Shown: positions 17,557 through 26,613, counted from the stretch's first letter. The stretch is DNA of 64,000 nt from Ruminococcus sp. NK3A76 (GCF_000686125.1 NZ_JMMA01000002.1:310001-374000); one strand, 5' to 3'. Numbers and translations are program-made. The notes: generated from the letters alone by a model not told the origin.

Positions 17557-18798
17557 ATGCGTGACGGGAGCCTTGTTTATGAGCGCAAGGGCTTCAGCGT
17601 CAAGAAACATACCGAGATAGAGCTTGGCTCGTCTAAGGACGTGGCCACAGAGAGAAACGTTTTCTCGATAAAACCGGTATTCTCCAGGATAGACCGTTCG
17701 TTTCTGATACTTGTGCTGGTGCTGCTCGGGTTCGGACTTATAATGATGTTCTCGGCGAGCTATGCGTGGGGTCTTGAACAGGGCGACGGCTACTTTTACA
17801 TAAAAAAACAGGCGATATTCGCAGTCATAGGCCTTGCGGTCATGTGGGTGGCGTCGATCATAGATTACCATAACTACTTAAATACCAAGGTGGCGTTCGG
17901 TTTCTTCGGGCTTATGTGCCTGCTGACACTGTATACGGCGATAGCCGGTACTGCGACGGCGGACGCTTCAAGGTGGATAGTTGTGGGCTCGTTCCGCTTC
18001 CAGCCGTCTGAGCTTCTGAAAATATCGCTGATAATAGTTTTTGCATACACAGGTGCGGTAAATTTCCCGAAATATGCAAGCTGGAAGTATTCGACGATAC
18101 CCTTTGCGGTGTATCTCGGCACAGCGGCAGGTCTGCTCGCACTCCAGAGACATATCTCGGCTGTACTGCTTATTTCGATACTTGGTCTTTCGCTTATGTT
18201 TGTAAGCGGTGTGCCGCTAAAGACATTTCTTAAATTCCTGGCTGTGCTGCTCGCAGCAGGCGTTGCGCTTGCATTCGTGCTGTACTTCGTAAAGGGAGAT
18301 TTCTCCTACATATCAGACAGGATAAAGGGGTGGAAAGACCCCATGTCGGACGTTCAGGGCAGCACGCACCAGACCTATAACGCACTTTTAGCTATAGGCT
18401 CGGGCGGTGTGTTCGGGCTCGGCTTCGGTGAGTCAAGGCAGAAATACCTCTACCTCTCCGAGTCGCAGAACGACTTCGTTTTCGCCATAGTCTGCGAGGA
18501 ATTCGGGCTTATCGGTGCGATAGTCGTTATACTGCTCTTTTCACTGCTGATAGTTCACGGCTTCTATATAGCTTCCCGTGCCAAGGACAGGTTCGGTATG
18601 CTGATAGCGTCGGGAATAACCATACAGATAGGCTCACAGGCACTTCTTAACATGATGGTCGCCTGCAACGCCTTCCCGAATACGGGTATATCGCTGCCGT
18701 TTTTCAGCTACGGCGGAACGGCGCTTATAATAACTCTTGCCGAGATAGGGATTATACTCAACGTTTCCCGTCAGGCCAAGACAAAGAAAAAGAGATAG
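17557..18798 (+). CDS. ftsW: Septal peptidoglycan glycosyltransferase FtsW (SEDS family)
   Basis: 413 residues, about ten transmembrane helices. Signature stretches include FQPSELLKISLII, GSGGVFGLGFGES and PNTGISLPFFSYGGTALI near the C-terminus, all typical of FtsW/RodA/SpoVE. SEDS proteins polymerise lipid II with a class B PBP partner, here probably the PASTA PBP of this cluster. ATG 17557 has AAAGGA ten bases upstream; GTG codons at 17521 and 17524 abut the AAGAAGGG and are less likely. Position before murG favours FtsW over RodA. Confidence 0.93.
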   Translation: MRDGSLVYERKGFSVKKHTEIELGSSKDVATERNVFSIKPVFSRIDRSFLILVLVLLGFGLIMMFSASYAWGLEQGDGYFYIKKQAIFAVIGLAVMWVASIIDYHNYLNTKVAFGFFGLMCLLTLYTAIAGTATADASRWIVVGSFRFQPSELLKISLIIVFAYTGAVNFPKYASWKYSTIPFAVYLGTAAGLLALQRHISAVLLISILGLSLMFVSGVPLKTFLKFLAVLLAAGVALAFVLYFVKGDFSYISDRIKGWKDPMSDVQGSTHQTYNALLAIGSGGVFGLGFGESRQKYLYLSESQNDFVFAIVCEEFGLIGAIVVILLFSLLIVHGFYIASRAKDRFGMLIASGITIQIGSQALLNMMVACNAFPNTGISLPFFSYGGTALIITLAEIGIILNVSRQAKTKKKR

Positions 18799-18813
18799 TC
18801 TGGTTCACATTTG

Positions 18814-18941
18814 AATGTATCGCTCCTTAGGGCGAGTACGGTAAAGCGGCCAGACCGCAAATTGATAATTGCCCGAATGGGCATAACGTGCGCCGTCGGC
18901 GCACACCATAATTATGCATTATGCATTGTGCATTTTGCATT
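18814..18941 (+). repeat. Heptamer-array intergenic element with TTATGCA right arm
   Basis: GTATC hairpin TCGCTCCTTAGGGCGA, the motif GCCCGAATGGGCAT, hairpin GTGCGCCGTCGGCGCAC, then four 7-bp units TTATGCA, TTATGCA, TTGTGCA, TTTTGCA (18912-18939). The array ends just before the murG ribosome site AAGAAGGTG. The left array is degenerate. Confidence 0.7.
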
Positions 18942-18956
18942 TAAGAAGGTGTAATT

Positions 18957-20087
18957 ATGTTAAAGGTACTGCTTGCAGGCGGAGGAACGGCAGGTCATAT
19001 AAATCCTGCGCTCGCCATTGCGGAGATAATAAAGGAGCATCGCCCCGATGCGGAGTTTGCCTTTGCCGGCAACCCCAAAAAGCTCGAAGCGACGATAATA
19101 CCCAAGGCAGGCTACAGGTTTGAGGGTATAAATGTCGAGGGCATACAGAGAAAGCCGAGCTTTGAGAATATAAAGAAAAATATCCACGCAATGGGCTGCC
19201 TTATGAAGACAGGCCCCCGTGCAAAGCAGATAATAAATGACTTCAAGCCTGACCTTGTGGTGGGTACAGGCGGCTATGTGTCGGGTCCTGTGCTCAGAAA
19301 AGCACAGCAGATGGGCATTCCTACCGCCCTGCACGAAGCAAATGCCTTTGCAGGCGTCACCACAAAGCTGCTCTCTAAAAAGGCAGATGCTATAATGCTC
19401 ACCGTCAAGGACACAAAGAACCTTGACCCCAAGGTGATGTCAAAGGTCACAGTGACCGGCCTGCCTGTAAGAAAGGCATTCGATTCGATGTCTAAGGAGC
19501 AGGCAAAGGAAAAGCTGGGCTTTGCTAAAGACGAGGTGTGCGTGCTCTCATGCGGCGGCAGCCTCGGTGCAATGACGATAAACGAGAGCGTATTAAAGCT
19601 CCTGAAATGGTATCAGGATAAGGGGATAGTGGTAAACCACATCCATTCCTACGGCACATATGCCGGCTATAAGGATTACCCCGACAGGCTAAAAGCGCTC
19701 GGGATCGACTTTGAAAACGACAGCAGAAGACTTATAAGCGATTATATAAATATGCCTGTGTGCATGGCGGCGGCTGACCTTGTGATAACACGCTGCGGTG
19801 CGTCAACGCTCATAGAGCTTGAAGCTATAGGCAGAGGGGCTGTGCTGATACCCTCACCGCACGTTGCGGAAAATCATCAGTACCACAACGGCATGGTGCT
19901 CGAAAGAGCAGGCGCAGGCAAGGTCATCGAGGAGAAGGACCTTACGGACGAGCTGTTCATCAGCACGGTCGAGAGCCTTATCAAGGACATAGACAAACTT
20001 GATGAGCTCGGTAAAAACTGTGCGTCACTATATATAAAAGATACAAATGACAGGATATGGGGAGTGCTTGAAAAGCTGATCAAATAA
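18957..20087 (+). CDS. murG: UDP-GlcNAc:lipid I N-acetylglucosaminyltransferase MurG
   Basis: 376 residues, GT28 family. The N-terminal G-loop GGGTAGHINPALAIAE, the second loop VGTGGYVSGPVL, and the C-terminal UDP-sugar site (TRCGASTLIELEAIGRGAVLIP...ENHQYHNG) are all present. It works on the inner face of the membrane to make lipid II from lipid I. The start ATG follows AAGAAGGTGTAATT, directly after a heptamer-array element. No murD gene precedes ftsW or murG here. Confidence 0.96.
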   Translation: MLKVLLAGGGTAGHINPALAIAEIIKEHRPDAEFAFAGNPKKLEATIIPKAGYRFEGINVEGIQRKPSFENIKKNIHAMGCLMKTGPRAKQIINDFKPDLVVGTGGYVSGPVLRKAQQMGIPTALHEANAFAGVTTKLLSKKADAIMLTVKDTKNLDPKVMSKVTVTGLPVRKAFDSMSKEQAKEKLGFAKDEVCVLSCGGSLGAMTINESVLKLLKWYQDKGIVVNHIHSYGTYAGYKDYPDRLKALGIDFENDSRRLISDYINMPVCMAAADLVITRCGASTLIELEAIGRGAVLIPSPHVAENHQYHNGMVLERAGAGKVIEEKDLTDELFISTVESLIKDIDKLDELGKNCASLYIKDTNDRIWGVLEKLIK

Positions 20088-20143
20088 GGCGGCAGGCAAA
20101 TGGAAGCAAATAGAAGTGTTCGGATCTAAGGAGAAGTAGTTTT

Positions 20144-21043
20144 ATGTCAAAAATAAACCCATCAATGGGCGGGCTTGAGATGCCCGAGGGTATGGATGTT
20201 AATCAGGAGCTCGGAAAACAGCTCTTAAATGACAATCTCGGCAGGCATGGAAAGCAGATGGCCAGCCAGCTGAATATGCTTGAGAGCGCCGACTTTGCCA
20301 ACGCATCGACAAAGTATGACGGCATCGAGAAGATAGAGAACCTCTCTAACGCAAAGGCAAAGGCCAAGAGGGAGGAAGAGCTCGACTTTATGAAGAGCAT
20401 CGCCAAAAAGCCCGTGCCTACGAGGAAGACTATCGACAACGATACAAGAAAGAAGATAAAGATCGGCAGCGGATATGTCTCGCTCAGGAAGTTCGTTATC
20501 GTATGCTCTGTCATTCTTGCTGTGTTTGTGGCTTTTGCGCTGTTTATACCGCCGGTGTTCGTGACTAATGTTATCGACTCGCAGGTCGGCGATGAGAATA
20601 TTTTCGCATCAAAGAACATAAACGAGCTCAGAGTAGAGTATGCGGACAAGTATTCAATGGAGGATAACCAGGCTCTTAAGTCGGAAAAGGCTGAGAACTA
20701 CAGAGAGGTCTACATTAAGTTCTATGTGGTCAATATGTCGATATTCCAGACAAGGATACCGCAGTTTGAGCTGATGACCAGCCGCTCAAAGAGTCCCGAC
20801 AGGATAGTATATGTAGGAAACGAGAACCCCCACACCACAATACAGCCCTTCTCCAAGGCAGAGGTCACTGTAAAGGTGCTGGTGAATGTAGAGAATATGA
20901 CAAACGGCGATTTTGCCGACCTTATAAAGGGTATGGTGTTCTGCACCGTTGATATGGACAGAATGGTCGCAAGATCGACCTACTGCCCGTCTATACCGGC
21001 TGTAATATTCGTGTCAGATGAGCTGACGCTCTCTATGAACTGA
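20144..21043 (+). CDS. Single-pass membrane protein inside the dcw cluster, unknown
   Basis: 299 residues: a cytosolic, Met-rich and charged part of about 118 residues, one hydrophobic helix near 120-142 (FVIVCSVILAVFVAFALFIPP), then about 155 extracytoplasmic residues with beta-rich character. Not a family I recognise. The topology is like that of bitopic divisome proteins (FtsL, FtsQ), and the location between murG and murA suggests a role in wall synthesis or division. RBS GGAGAAG lies before ATG 20144. Confidence 0.65.
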   Translation: MSKINPSMGGLEMPEGMDVNQELGKQLLNDNLGRHGKQMASQLNMLESADFANASTKYDGIEKIENLSNAKAKAKREEELDFMKSIAKKPVPTRKTIDNDTRKKIKIGSGYVSLRKFVIVCSVILAVFVAFALFIPPVFVTNVIDSQVGDENIFASKNINELRVEYADKYSMEDNQALKSEKAENYREVYIKFYVVNMSIFQTRIPQFELMTSRSKSPDRIVYVGNENPHTTIQPFSKAEVTVKVLVNVENMTNGDFADLIKGMVFCTVDMDRMVARSTYCPSIPAVIFVSDELTLSMN

Positions 21044-21115
21044 TATTTTCACAAAACACTCAGAATGTGCATATTATGACTTCGTACCGAGCTTTTTGGG
21101 AAAGAAGGAAATGAT

Positions 21116-22375
21116 ATGCAGGGTTTTATTATCGAGGGCGGAACGCCTTTAAAGGGAGAGATACGCACCTCCGGCTCTAAAAATGCGGCGCTGCCGATAA
21201 TTGCCGGGTGCCTGCTCGTAAACGGCGAGGTGAGGATAAACGACTGCCCATGCCTGAGCGATGTGTATTCCTCAGTGAGGATACTGTCATGCCTCGGGTG
21301 CAAAAGCTGTATGAGCGGCGGTGTGCTGACTGTCAGCTGCAAGGATATCTCAAACGACCACATACCCGACAAGCTGATGAGGCTCATGCGGTCGTCGGCG
21401 CTCTATCTCGGGGCGTGTATAGGCAGGCTCGGGAGCTGTACGCTTTCCTATCCGGGAGGGTGCGAGCTGGGGGCAAGACCTATCGACCTGCACCTTTCGG
21501 CACTTGAAAAAATGGGTGTGTGCATAAACGAAAAACACGGCGTAATAGAGTGCAGCTGCCCAAACGGCCTGCACGGGGCGCATATCTCGCTCTCGTTCCC
21601 GTCGGTGGGGGCGACTGAGAATATAATGCTTGCGGCATCTCTCGCAAGGGGCGAGACTGTGATATACAACAGCGCCCGTGAGCCTGAGATAGCCGACCTT
21701 GCAAGGTTTCTGCGTGCGTGCGGAGCTGATATCGCCGGCGAGGGGACTTCTGTTGTAAGGATAAACGGCGTAAAAGAGCTCCACGGCTGCGAATACACCG
21801 TGATGCCCGACAGGATAGTGACTGCTACATATCTGTGTGCGGCAGCGCTGGCAGGCGGAGAGCTCATGATAACAAATGCAAGAGCCTGCGAGCTCAGGCC
21901 TGTTATAGATGTGCTCTGCGAGGCAGGGTGCGATGTCTACGGATATGATGACAGGATCTATATAAGCAGAAAACGGCCTCTGAAGGCTGTGGGAACTGTA
22001 AGAACAATGCCCTACCCGGGCTTTCCGACAGATGCGCAGCCGCTTATAACGGCAGTGCTTTCAAGGGCGGCAGGTGTCAGCGTGGTGGCAGAAAATATAT
22101 TTGAGAACCGCTTCCGTGCAAACCCCGAGCTCGTGCGTATGGGCGCACAGATCAAAACAGAGGGCAGGATAGCGGTGATAGAGGGTACTCAAAGCCTTTA
22201 CGGTGCCCGTGTCATGGCGGCAGACCTGAGAGCAGGTGCGGCACTGACAGCGGCAGCGATATCGGCTCAGGGTATAACAGAGCTTGGGAATATAGAGTAT
22301 ATCGACAGGGGCTATGAAAGGTTAGAAAAGGCTCTTTCCTCTGTCGGGGCAAGGATAATGAGAACGCAGATATAA
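21116..22375 (+). CDS. murA: UDP-N-acetylglucosamine 1-carboxyvinyltransferase MurA
   Basis: 419 residues of the EPSP-synthase fold. The N-terminal signature LKGEIRTSGSKNAALPI is present, and the catalytic loop GGCELGARPIDLH carries Cys116, the residue that fosfomycin alkylates. MurA performs the first committed step of peptidoglycan synthesis, transferring enolpyruvate from PEP. Its place between murG and ftsQ occurs in several clostridial dcw clusters. A second MurA could exist elsewhere. Confidence 0.95.
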   Translation: MQGFIIEGGTPLKGEIRTSGSKNAALPIIAGCLLVNGEVRINDCPCLSDVYSSVRILSCLGCKSCMSGGVLTVSCKDISNDHIPDKLMRLMRSSALYLGACIGRLGSCTLSYPGGCELGARPIDLHLSALEKMGVCINEKHGVIECSCPNGLHGAHISLSFPSVGATENIMLAASLARGETVIYNSAREPEIADLARFLRACGADIAGEGTSVVRINGVKELHGCEYTVMPDRIVTATYLCAAALAGGELMITNARACELRPVIDVLCEAGCDVYGYDDRIYISRKRPLKAVGTVRTMPYPGFPTDAQPLITAVLSRAAGVSVVAENIFENRFRANPELVRMGAQIKTEGRIAVIEGTQSLYGARVMAADLRAGAALTAAAISAQGITELGNIEYIDRGYERLEKALSSVGARIMRTQI

Positions 22376-22396
22376 GAAATAACAAGGGAAGATAGA

Positions 22397-23479
22397 ATGA
22401 AAAAGAAAAGGATAGACCGCTCATCTGCTGATGCGATAGCATCACATGGCGGCAGAAGGCTTCATAAGAAGCGAAAACGAATAAAACTGAATATCCCGCC
22501 GAGCATAGTGGTCACATTCGGTATCACGGCATCGCTCGTGATAGTCGTTATAATGTCCTTTACGCTGTTTTTTAACGTAAAGCAGGCTGAGATAAACGGC
22601 TGCGAGCTTTATACCTACGACCAGGTGCTCGTGATAAGCGGTGTCAGTGACAGCACAAATCTTTTGAGAATGAATACAGATGTCGTGGAAAAGCGCCTTG
22701 TGAGCGGCCTGCCTTACATAGAGGAGGCAAAGGTGACAAAGCGCTTCCCGGATTCGATTGATATCGAGATAACCGAGGCAAAGCAAAAGGCGAACCTCGA
22801 CGACGACGGGCGCTATATAGTGATATCCTCGCAGGGGATAGTGCTCGAAACTGACAGAAAGGCTCCCGTAGCAGGGCTGCCGACAGTCAAGGGTTTTGAG
22901 CCGGAGAGCGACCTTAAGCCCGGAGATGAGATGAAGTCCAAGGACAATCTCAAAGCAAAGATAGTCAAAACGCTGCTCGAATCTATCGACAAGCTGGAAT
23001 TCGACGGCATAAGCGAGATAGACCTGACCGACAGAACGGATATCGTGCTCAGATATGACGACAGGCTGGATATATATATCGGGTCTTCATACGATATGGA
23101 GTATAAGCTCGAGGATATGAAGCTCGTTATAGACCAGGGATTGATAAAGTCGTTCAGGGGTATGCTCAGATACACCGGCGCTGAGAGCGGCATCATGGCA
23201 AGAAGCGAAAGCGCAGTCAACAGCCGTGATGAAGCAAGGAAAAAGCGCAAGGACAACGAAAAGGCCGAGGAGAAGGAAACTAACGCTGACGGTGAGCAGC
23301 AGACAGGCGGCGATGAACAGCCGGCAGATATCGCAGGCGGCGAAGACCAGTATTACGAAGGTGACTGGGGCGGCGAAGGCGGCGATACCGGCGCTCTGAC
23401 CGAAGCACCTGCTGTGACGACTGCTCCGCCCGAGACTGAGCCTCCTCCGCCGGAGACTACGACCTGGGCAGGCTGGTAA
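22397..23479 (+). CDS. ftsQ: Cell division protein FtsQ/DivIB
   Basis: 360 residues. A basic cytosolic start of about 35 residues, a transmembrane helix near 37-58, then a POTRA domain (VKQAEINGCELYTYDQVLVISGV with PYIEEAKVTKRFPDSIDIEI) and the FtsQ/DivIB beta domain. The C-terminus, from about 275, is a low-complexity tail rich in Glu, Gly, Pro and Thr, longer than usual. It should join FtsL and DivIC in the divisome core. RBS GGGAAGA precedes the ATG. It is followed by a separate promoter for ftsZ. Confidence 0.92.
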   Translation: MKKKRIDRSSADAIASHGGRRLHKKRKRIKLNIPPSIVVTFGITASLVIVVIMSFTLFFNVKQAEINGCELYTYDQVLVISGVSDSTNLLRMNTDVVEKRLVSGLPYIEEAKVTKRFPDSIDIEITEAKQKANLDDDGRYIVISSQGIVLETDRKAPVAGLPTVKGFEPESDLKPGDEMKSKDNLKAKIVKTLLESIDKLEFDGISEIDLTDRTDIVLRYDDRLDIYIGSSYDMEYKLEDMKLVIDQGLIKSFRGMLRYTGAESGIMARSESAVNSRDEARKKRKDNEKAEEKETNADGEQQTGGDEQPADIAGGEDQYYEGDWGGEGGDTGALTEAPAVTTAPPETEPPPPETTTWAGW

Positions 23480-23609
23480 TATGATACCGGCGGCAGGATA
23501 TGATGACTGCCAGTTGTCCGAAAAATTGTTATTATATACAATTTTGTACGAAAATAGGGATAGTTAATTGACAATTAACTAAAAATTTAAAATGATTTAA
23601 TAAAAGCAC

Positions 23610-23638
23610 TTGAAACTTTTGTGATTTTATGCTAATAT
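23610..23638 (+). promoter_or_regulatory. ftsZ promoter
   Basis: TTGAAA at 23610-23615 with TAATAT at 23633-23638 (17 bp) or TATAAT at 23636-23641 (20 bp). The 230-bp gap between ftsQ and ftsZ is AT-rich and otherwise empty. Confidence 0.6.
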
Positions 23639-23719
23639 AATAATGTATCATTTTATGTTAAAAAGTAAAACTGCCGTTTTTCTAAACCCTTAAAACGGCT
23701 GAAACGGAGGATGTATAAT

Positions 23720-24865
23720 ATGTCATACGAGTATGTTGAGGCACCTGTTGAGGGCGCAAGGATCAAGGTCATCGGTGTCGGCGGCGGCGGCGGAAACGCC
23801 CTTAACTGTATAGCCGGCGAGGGTATCGTAGGTAATGTTGAATACATAGCTATCAATACCGATATTCAGGCGCTCAAGGCTTCAAAGGCTACTGAGAAGA
23901 TAGCTATAGGCCAGAAGCTCACACACGGTCTCGGCGCAGGCGCTAAGCCCGAGGTAGGCGAGGCATCCGCTCAGGAGAGCAAGGAAGAGATATCCAAGGT
24001 CATCGAGGATGCTGATATGGTATTCATCACAGCAGGCATGGGCGGCGGTACAGGTACCGGTGCGGCACCTGTTGTTGCACAGATCTCTCAGGAACTCGGA
24101 AAGCTCACAGTTGCTGTTGTTACAAAGCCCTTCAAGTTCGAGGGCCCCAAGAAGATGGAAAAGGCAGAGCAGGGTATCGCTAACCTTTTAGAGCACGTTG
24201 ATGCACTTATCGTTATACCTAACCAGAATCTCCTTTCCGGCGCACAGAAGCTCACTATGAGAGAGTCTTATTCTCTTGCTGATAACGTACTTAAGACAGA
24301 TGTTATCTCCATAGCTGAGATAATCACAAGACACGACGAGATCAACGTTGACTTTGCTGACGTTACTACAATAATCAAGAACGCAGGCTACGCTCACATG
24401 GCTATCGGCCACGGCGCAGGCAAGGATAAGGTGCAGGAGGCTGTATCGCAGGTAATATCCAGCGAGCTGCTTGAAACATCTATCGCAGGCGCTAAGAGAC
24501 TTCTTGTAAACATCACAATGAGCGAGGATATCGTAACAGACGAGATCGACGAGCTCACAGATGCTCTTACAAAGGCTGCTGACGAGAACGCTGAGATAAT
24601 CTTCGGCAACGGCTATGATGCTGACGCTAAGGACGAGATCTTCGTAACAGTTATCGCTGCTGATTTCGACGGCGCTGCTGCAAAGAGAGCTGAGACTATA
24701 GCCAAGGCTCCCGAGGCTGTAAAGAAAGCGAGCTTTTCGACAAATTTTAAGCAGACCCCCAAGGACGTGAAGGCTGATGCTGATGCACGTTTCAAGGCTG
24801 GGGTAAAGGCTGCTGACAATACAGATTACTATAACGATATATTCAACATTTTCAAGAACAAATAA
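23720..24865 (+). CDS. ftsZ: Cell division GTPase FtsZ
   Basis: 381 residues. The tubulin signature GGGTGTG is at 108-114, preceded by the VGGGGGNA-type N-terminal loop (VIGVGGGGGNAL). FtsZ polymerises at mid-cell and places the septal synthesis enzymes encoded upstream. ATG 23720 is nine bases after ACGGAGG; the ATG at 23711 directly abuts that site. The C-terminal linker is short, and the last residues (DYYNDIFNIFKNK) only loosely resemble the usual conserved tail that binds FtsA or SepF. Codon use is more biased than in neighbours, as expected for high expression. Confidence 0.97.
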   Translation: MSYEYVEAPVEGARIKVIGVGGGGGNALNCIAGEGIVGNVEYIAINTDIQALKASKATEKIAIGQKLTHGLGAGAKPEVGEASAQESKEEISKVIEDADMVFITAGMGGGTGTGAAPVVAQISQELGKLTVAVVTKPFKFEGPKKMEKAEQGIANLLEHVDALIVIPNQNLLSGAQKLTMRESYSLADNVLKTDVISIAEIITRHDEINVDFADVTTIIKNAGYAHMAIGHGAGKDKVQEAVSQVISSELLETSIAGAKRLLVNITMSEDIVTDEIDELTDALTKAADENAEIIFGNGYDADAKDEIFVTVIAADFDGAAAKRAETIAKAPEAVKKASFSTNFKQTPKDVKADADARFKAGVKAADNTDYYNDIFNIFKNK

Positions 24866-24877
24866 TATAAAAAGGAC

Positions 24878-24906
24878 TTGAAAAATACTGCGAAATATTG
24901 TATAAT
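24878..24906 (+). promoter_or_regulatory. Promoter of the DivIVA-like gene
   Basis: TTGAAA at 24878-24883 and TATAAT at 24901-24906, 17-bp spacer, 35 bp before the start codon. Confidence 0.75.
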
Positions 24907-24940
24907 ATTATAGGTATAAAAATTAAGGGAGGAAAGTTCA

Positions 24941-26017
24941 ATGTCAAGCAACGGTTATTTAAAAACTGTCCGAATGGGCGGCTTTGATAAGCAGGACGTT
25001 CTTGCTTATGTAGATGAGCTCAATTCAAAGATCTATAAGCTCGAGGGGCAGGTAAAGGACCTGACTGAGACTAATGAAAGGCTTGAAGCAGAGGCCGGCG
25101 GCGCTGCTCATGCTGAGTTTGAGGAGAAGGCAGAGTATGAGAAGAAGATAGAGGAGAGCAAGTCCAAGATAGCTGAGCTCCAGTCTTCCGCTGATACAAT
25201 GAAGCTCCAGATAGCTGACTACGAACAGCAGATACAGGAAAAGGAAGCTGAGATAGAGAGAATGAAGGGCGAGGCTGAGGAGCTTCAGGAGAAGCTCGAG
25301 CAGGCTGAGCAGAACGCTGCAAACAGCACTGCTACAGTTGCACCGCAGTTCGACCTTGGCTCGGTATTTATCGAGGCTCAGAATACAGCTAACAAGATCG
25401 TAACTGAGGCTAAGAAGGCTGCTAAGCAGGCTGAGGACGAGGCACAGGCTCTCGCAGCTCAGATAGTTGACGATGCTAACGCACAGGCTGAGAAGACTGT
25501 TGCTGATGCACAGGCAGAGGCTGAGGCTACACTTGAAACAGCTAAGAGCTCCTCTGAAGCTATGGTTTCCACAGCACAGGCTGAGGCTGAGGCTATGACA
25601 AGCCAGGCAAGAGGCGAGGCTGACAGAACAGTCGGCGAGGCTAAGGTAAAGGCTGAAAAGATGATAACAGATGCTCATAACGAGGCGACTATCATCAGAG
25701 AGAAGTCCTCCGGCTTAAGAGAGAGCGTTAAGACTGAGTATACAAAGCTCAGCGAGAACGTTCAGCAGCTCATCACTACACTTAATGACCTCTACGGCGC
25801 AAGCATAGGCTCCGTAAATCAGGCAAGAGACTACATTGACGAAGGTCTTGAGCTGGTAGAAGGTAACTCGGATTTTAACGATAGTCAGAAAGGAAGTGAT
25901 GTAAGCGCCGAAACAGCCAACACAGCAGAAGCAGTCAGCGAAGAAGATGCAGGCAACAATGACGACCTGCTCGCACAGCTCGCTGATATGGCAAACGAGG
26001 CAATGGGAAAGATTTAA
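24941..26017 (+). CDS. divIVA: DivIVA-domain coiled-coil protein
   Basis: 358 residues. The first 55 residues are a DivIVA domain (LKTVRMGGFDKQDVLAYVDELNSKI), which binds curved membrane at poles and septa. Most of the rest is predicted coiled coil: Glu/Lys-rich heptads to about residue 125, then Ala/Glu-rich repeats (AEAEA, AQAEAEAM) from about 150 to 250. The acidic C-terminus may be a contact site. In Firmicutes DivIVA and its relatives (GpsB, SepIVA) organise the division site, in line with the ftsZ gene just upstream. RBS GGGAGG. Confidence 0.88.
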   Translation: MSSNGYLKTVRMGGFDKQDVLAYVDELNSKIYKLEGQVKDLTETNERLEAEAGGAAHAEFEEKAEYEKKIEESKSKIAELQSSADTMKLQIADYEQQIQEKEAEIERMKGEAEELQEKLEQAEQNAANSTATVAPQFDLGSVFIEAQNTANKIVTEAKKAAKQAEDEAQALAAQIVDDANAQAEKTVADAQAEAEATLETAKSSSEAMVSTAQAEAEAMTSQARGEADRTVGEAKVKAEKMITDAHNEATIIREKSSGLRESVKTEYTKLSENVQQLITTLNDLYGASIGSVNQARDYIDEGLELVEGNSDFNDSQKGSDVSAETANTAEAVSEEDAGNNDDLLAQLADMANEAMGKI

Positions 26018-26020
26018 GAG

Positions 26021-26575
26021 ATGAACGAGATCATTGTAATAAAAACTGAGGAGCTCAAAGCAAGAAGCGCAGAATTCCGTGCAGGAGATAAGCTCTTGCT
26101 GACAGGCACCGTTTATACCGCAAGAGATGCAGCTCATAAACGCTTTATGGCGCTGCTCGATGAGGGGAAAGAGCTTCCCTTTGATATAAACAATGCGGTG
26201 ATATATTACGCAGGCCCTACCCCTGCACCCGAAGGAAGACCTATAGGCTCATGCGGGCCGACGACCTCGGGAAGAATGGACAGGTTTGCACCGAGACTGC
26301 TCGATCTGGGGCTTGGTGCTATGGTCGGGAAAGGTGAACGCTCGCAGGAGGTAAGAGACGCTATCGTGAGAAACAAGGCGCTTTACCTTTGTGCAGTCGG
26401 CGGCGCTGGTGCGCTTGCCTGCAACTGCATCAAGTCGTGCGAGGTCATAGCCTTTGAAGATCTTGGCTGCGAGAGCGTAAAAAGGCTCTGTGTAGAGCGT
26501 TTTCCTCTCATAGTCGCAGATGACTGCTTCGGCGGAGATATCTTCTCCGAGGGCAGGGCAAAGTATAAAAGATAA
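26021..26575 (+). CDS. Fumarate hydratase class I, beta-subunit (C-terminal) type, without its alpha partner
   Basis: 184 residues matching the C-terminal domain of class I fumarases and L(+)-tartrate dehydratases: YAGPTPAPEGRPIGSCGPTTSGRMD near residue 65 and a GGAGAL loop near 125. The alpha subunit carries the iron-sulfur cluster and is not in this window. It starts four bases after the DivIVA-like gene and is clearly co-transcribed with it, an odd pairing of metabolism and division. The complete fumarase would interconvert fumarate and malate. Confidence 0.88.
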   Translation: MNEIIVIKTEELKARSAEFRAGDKLLLTGTVYTARDAAHKRFMALLDEGKELPFDINNAVIYYAGPTPAPEGRPIGSCGPTTSGRMDRFAPRLLDLGLGAMVGKGERSQEVRDAIVRNKALYLCAVGGAGALACNCIKSCEVIAFEDLGCESVKRLCVERFPLIVADDCFGGDIFSEGRAKYKR

Positions 26576-26580
26576 CTTTT

Positions 26581-26613
26581 ACAGCGCTTCCTGAAAACGG
26601 GGGCGCTGTTTTG
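26581..26613 (+). terminator. Intrinsic terminator
   Basis: ACAGCGC (26581-26587) with GCGCTGT (26603-26609) followed by a short T run; a second, weaker GGGCGCTGTTTTG follows. Confidence 0.65.
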
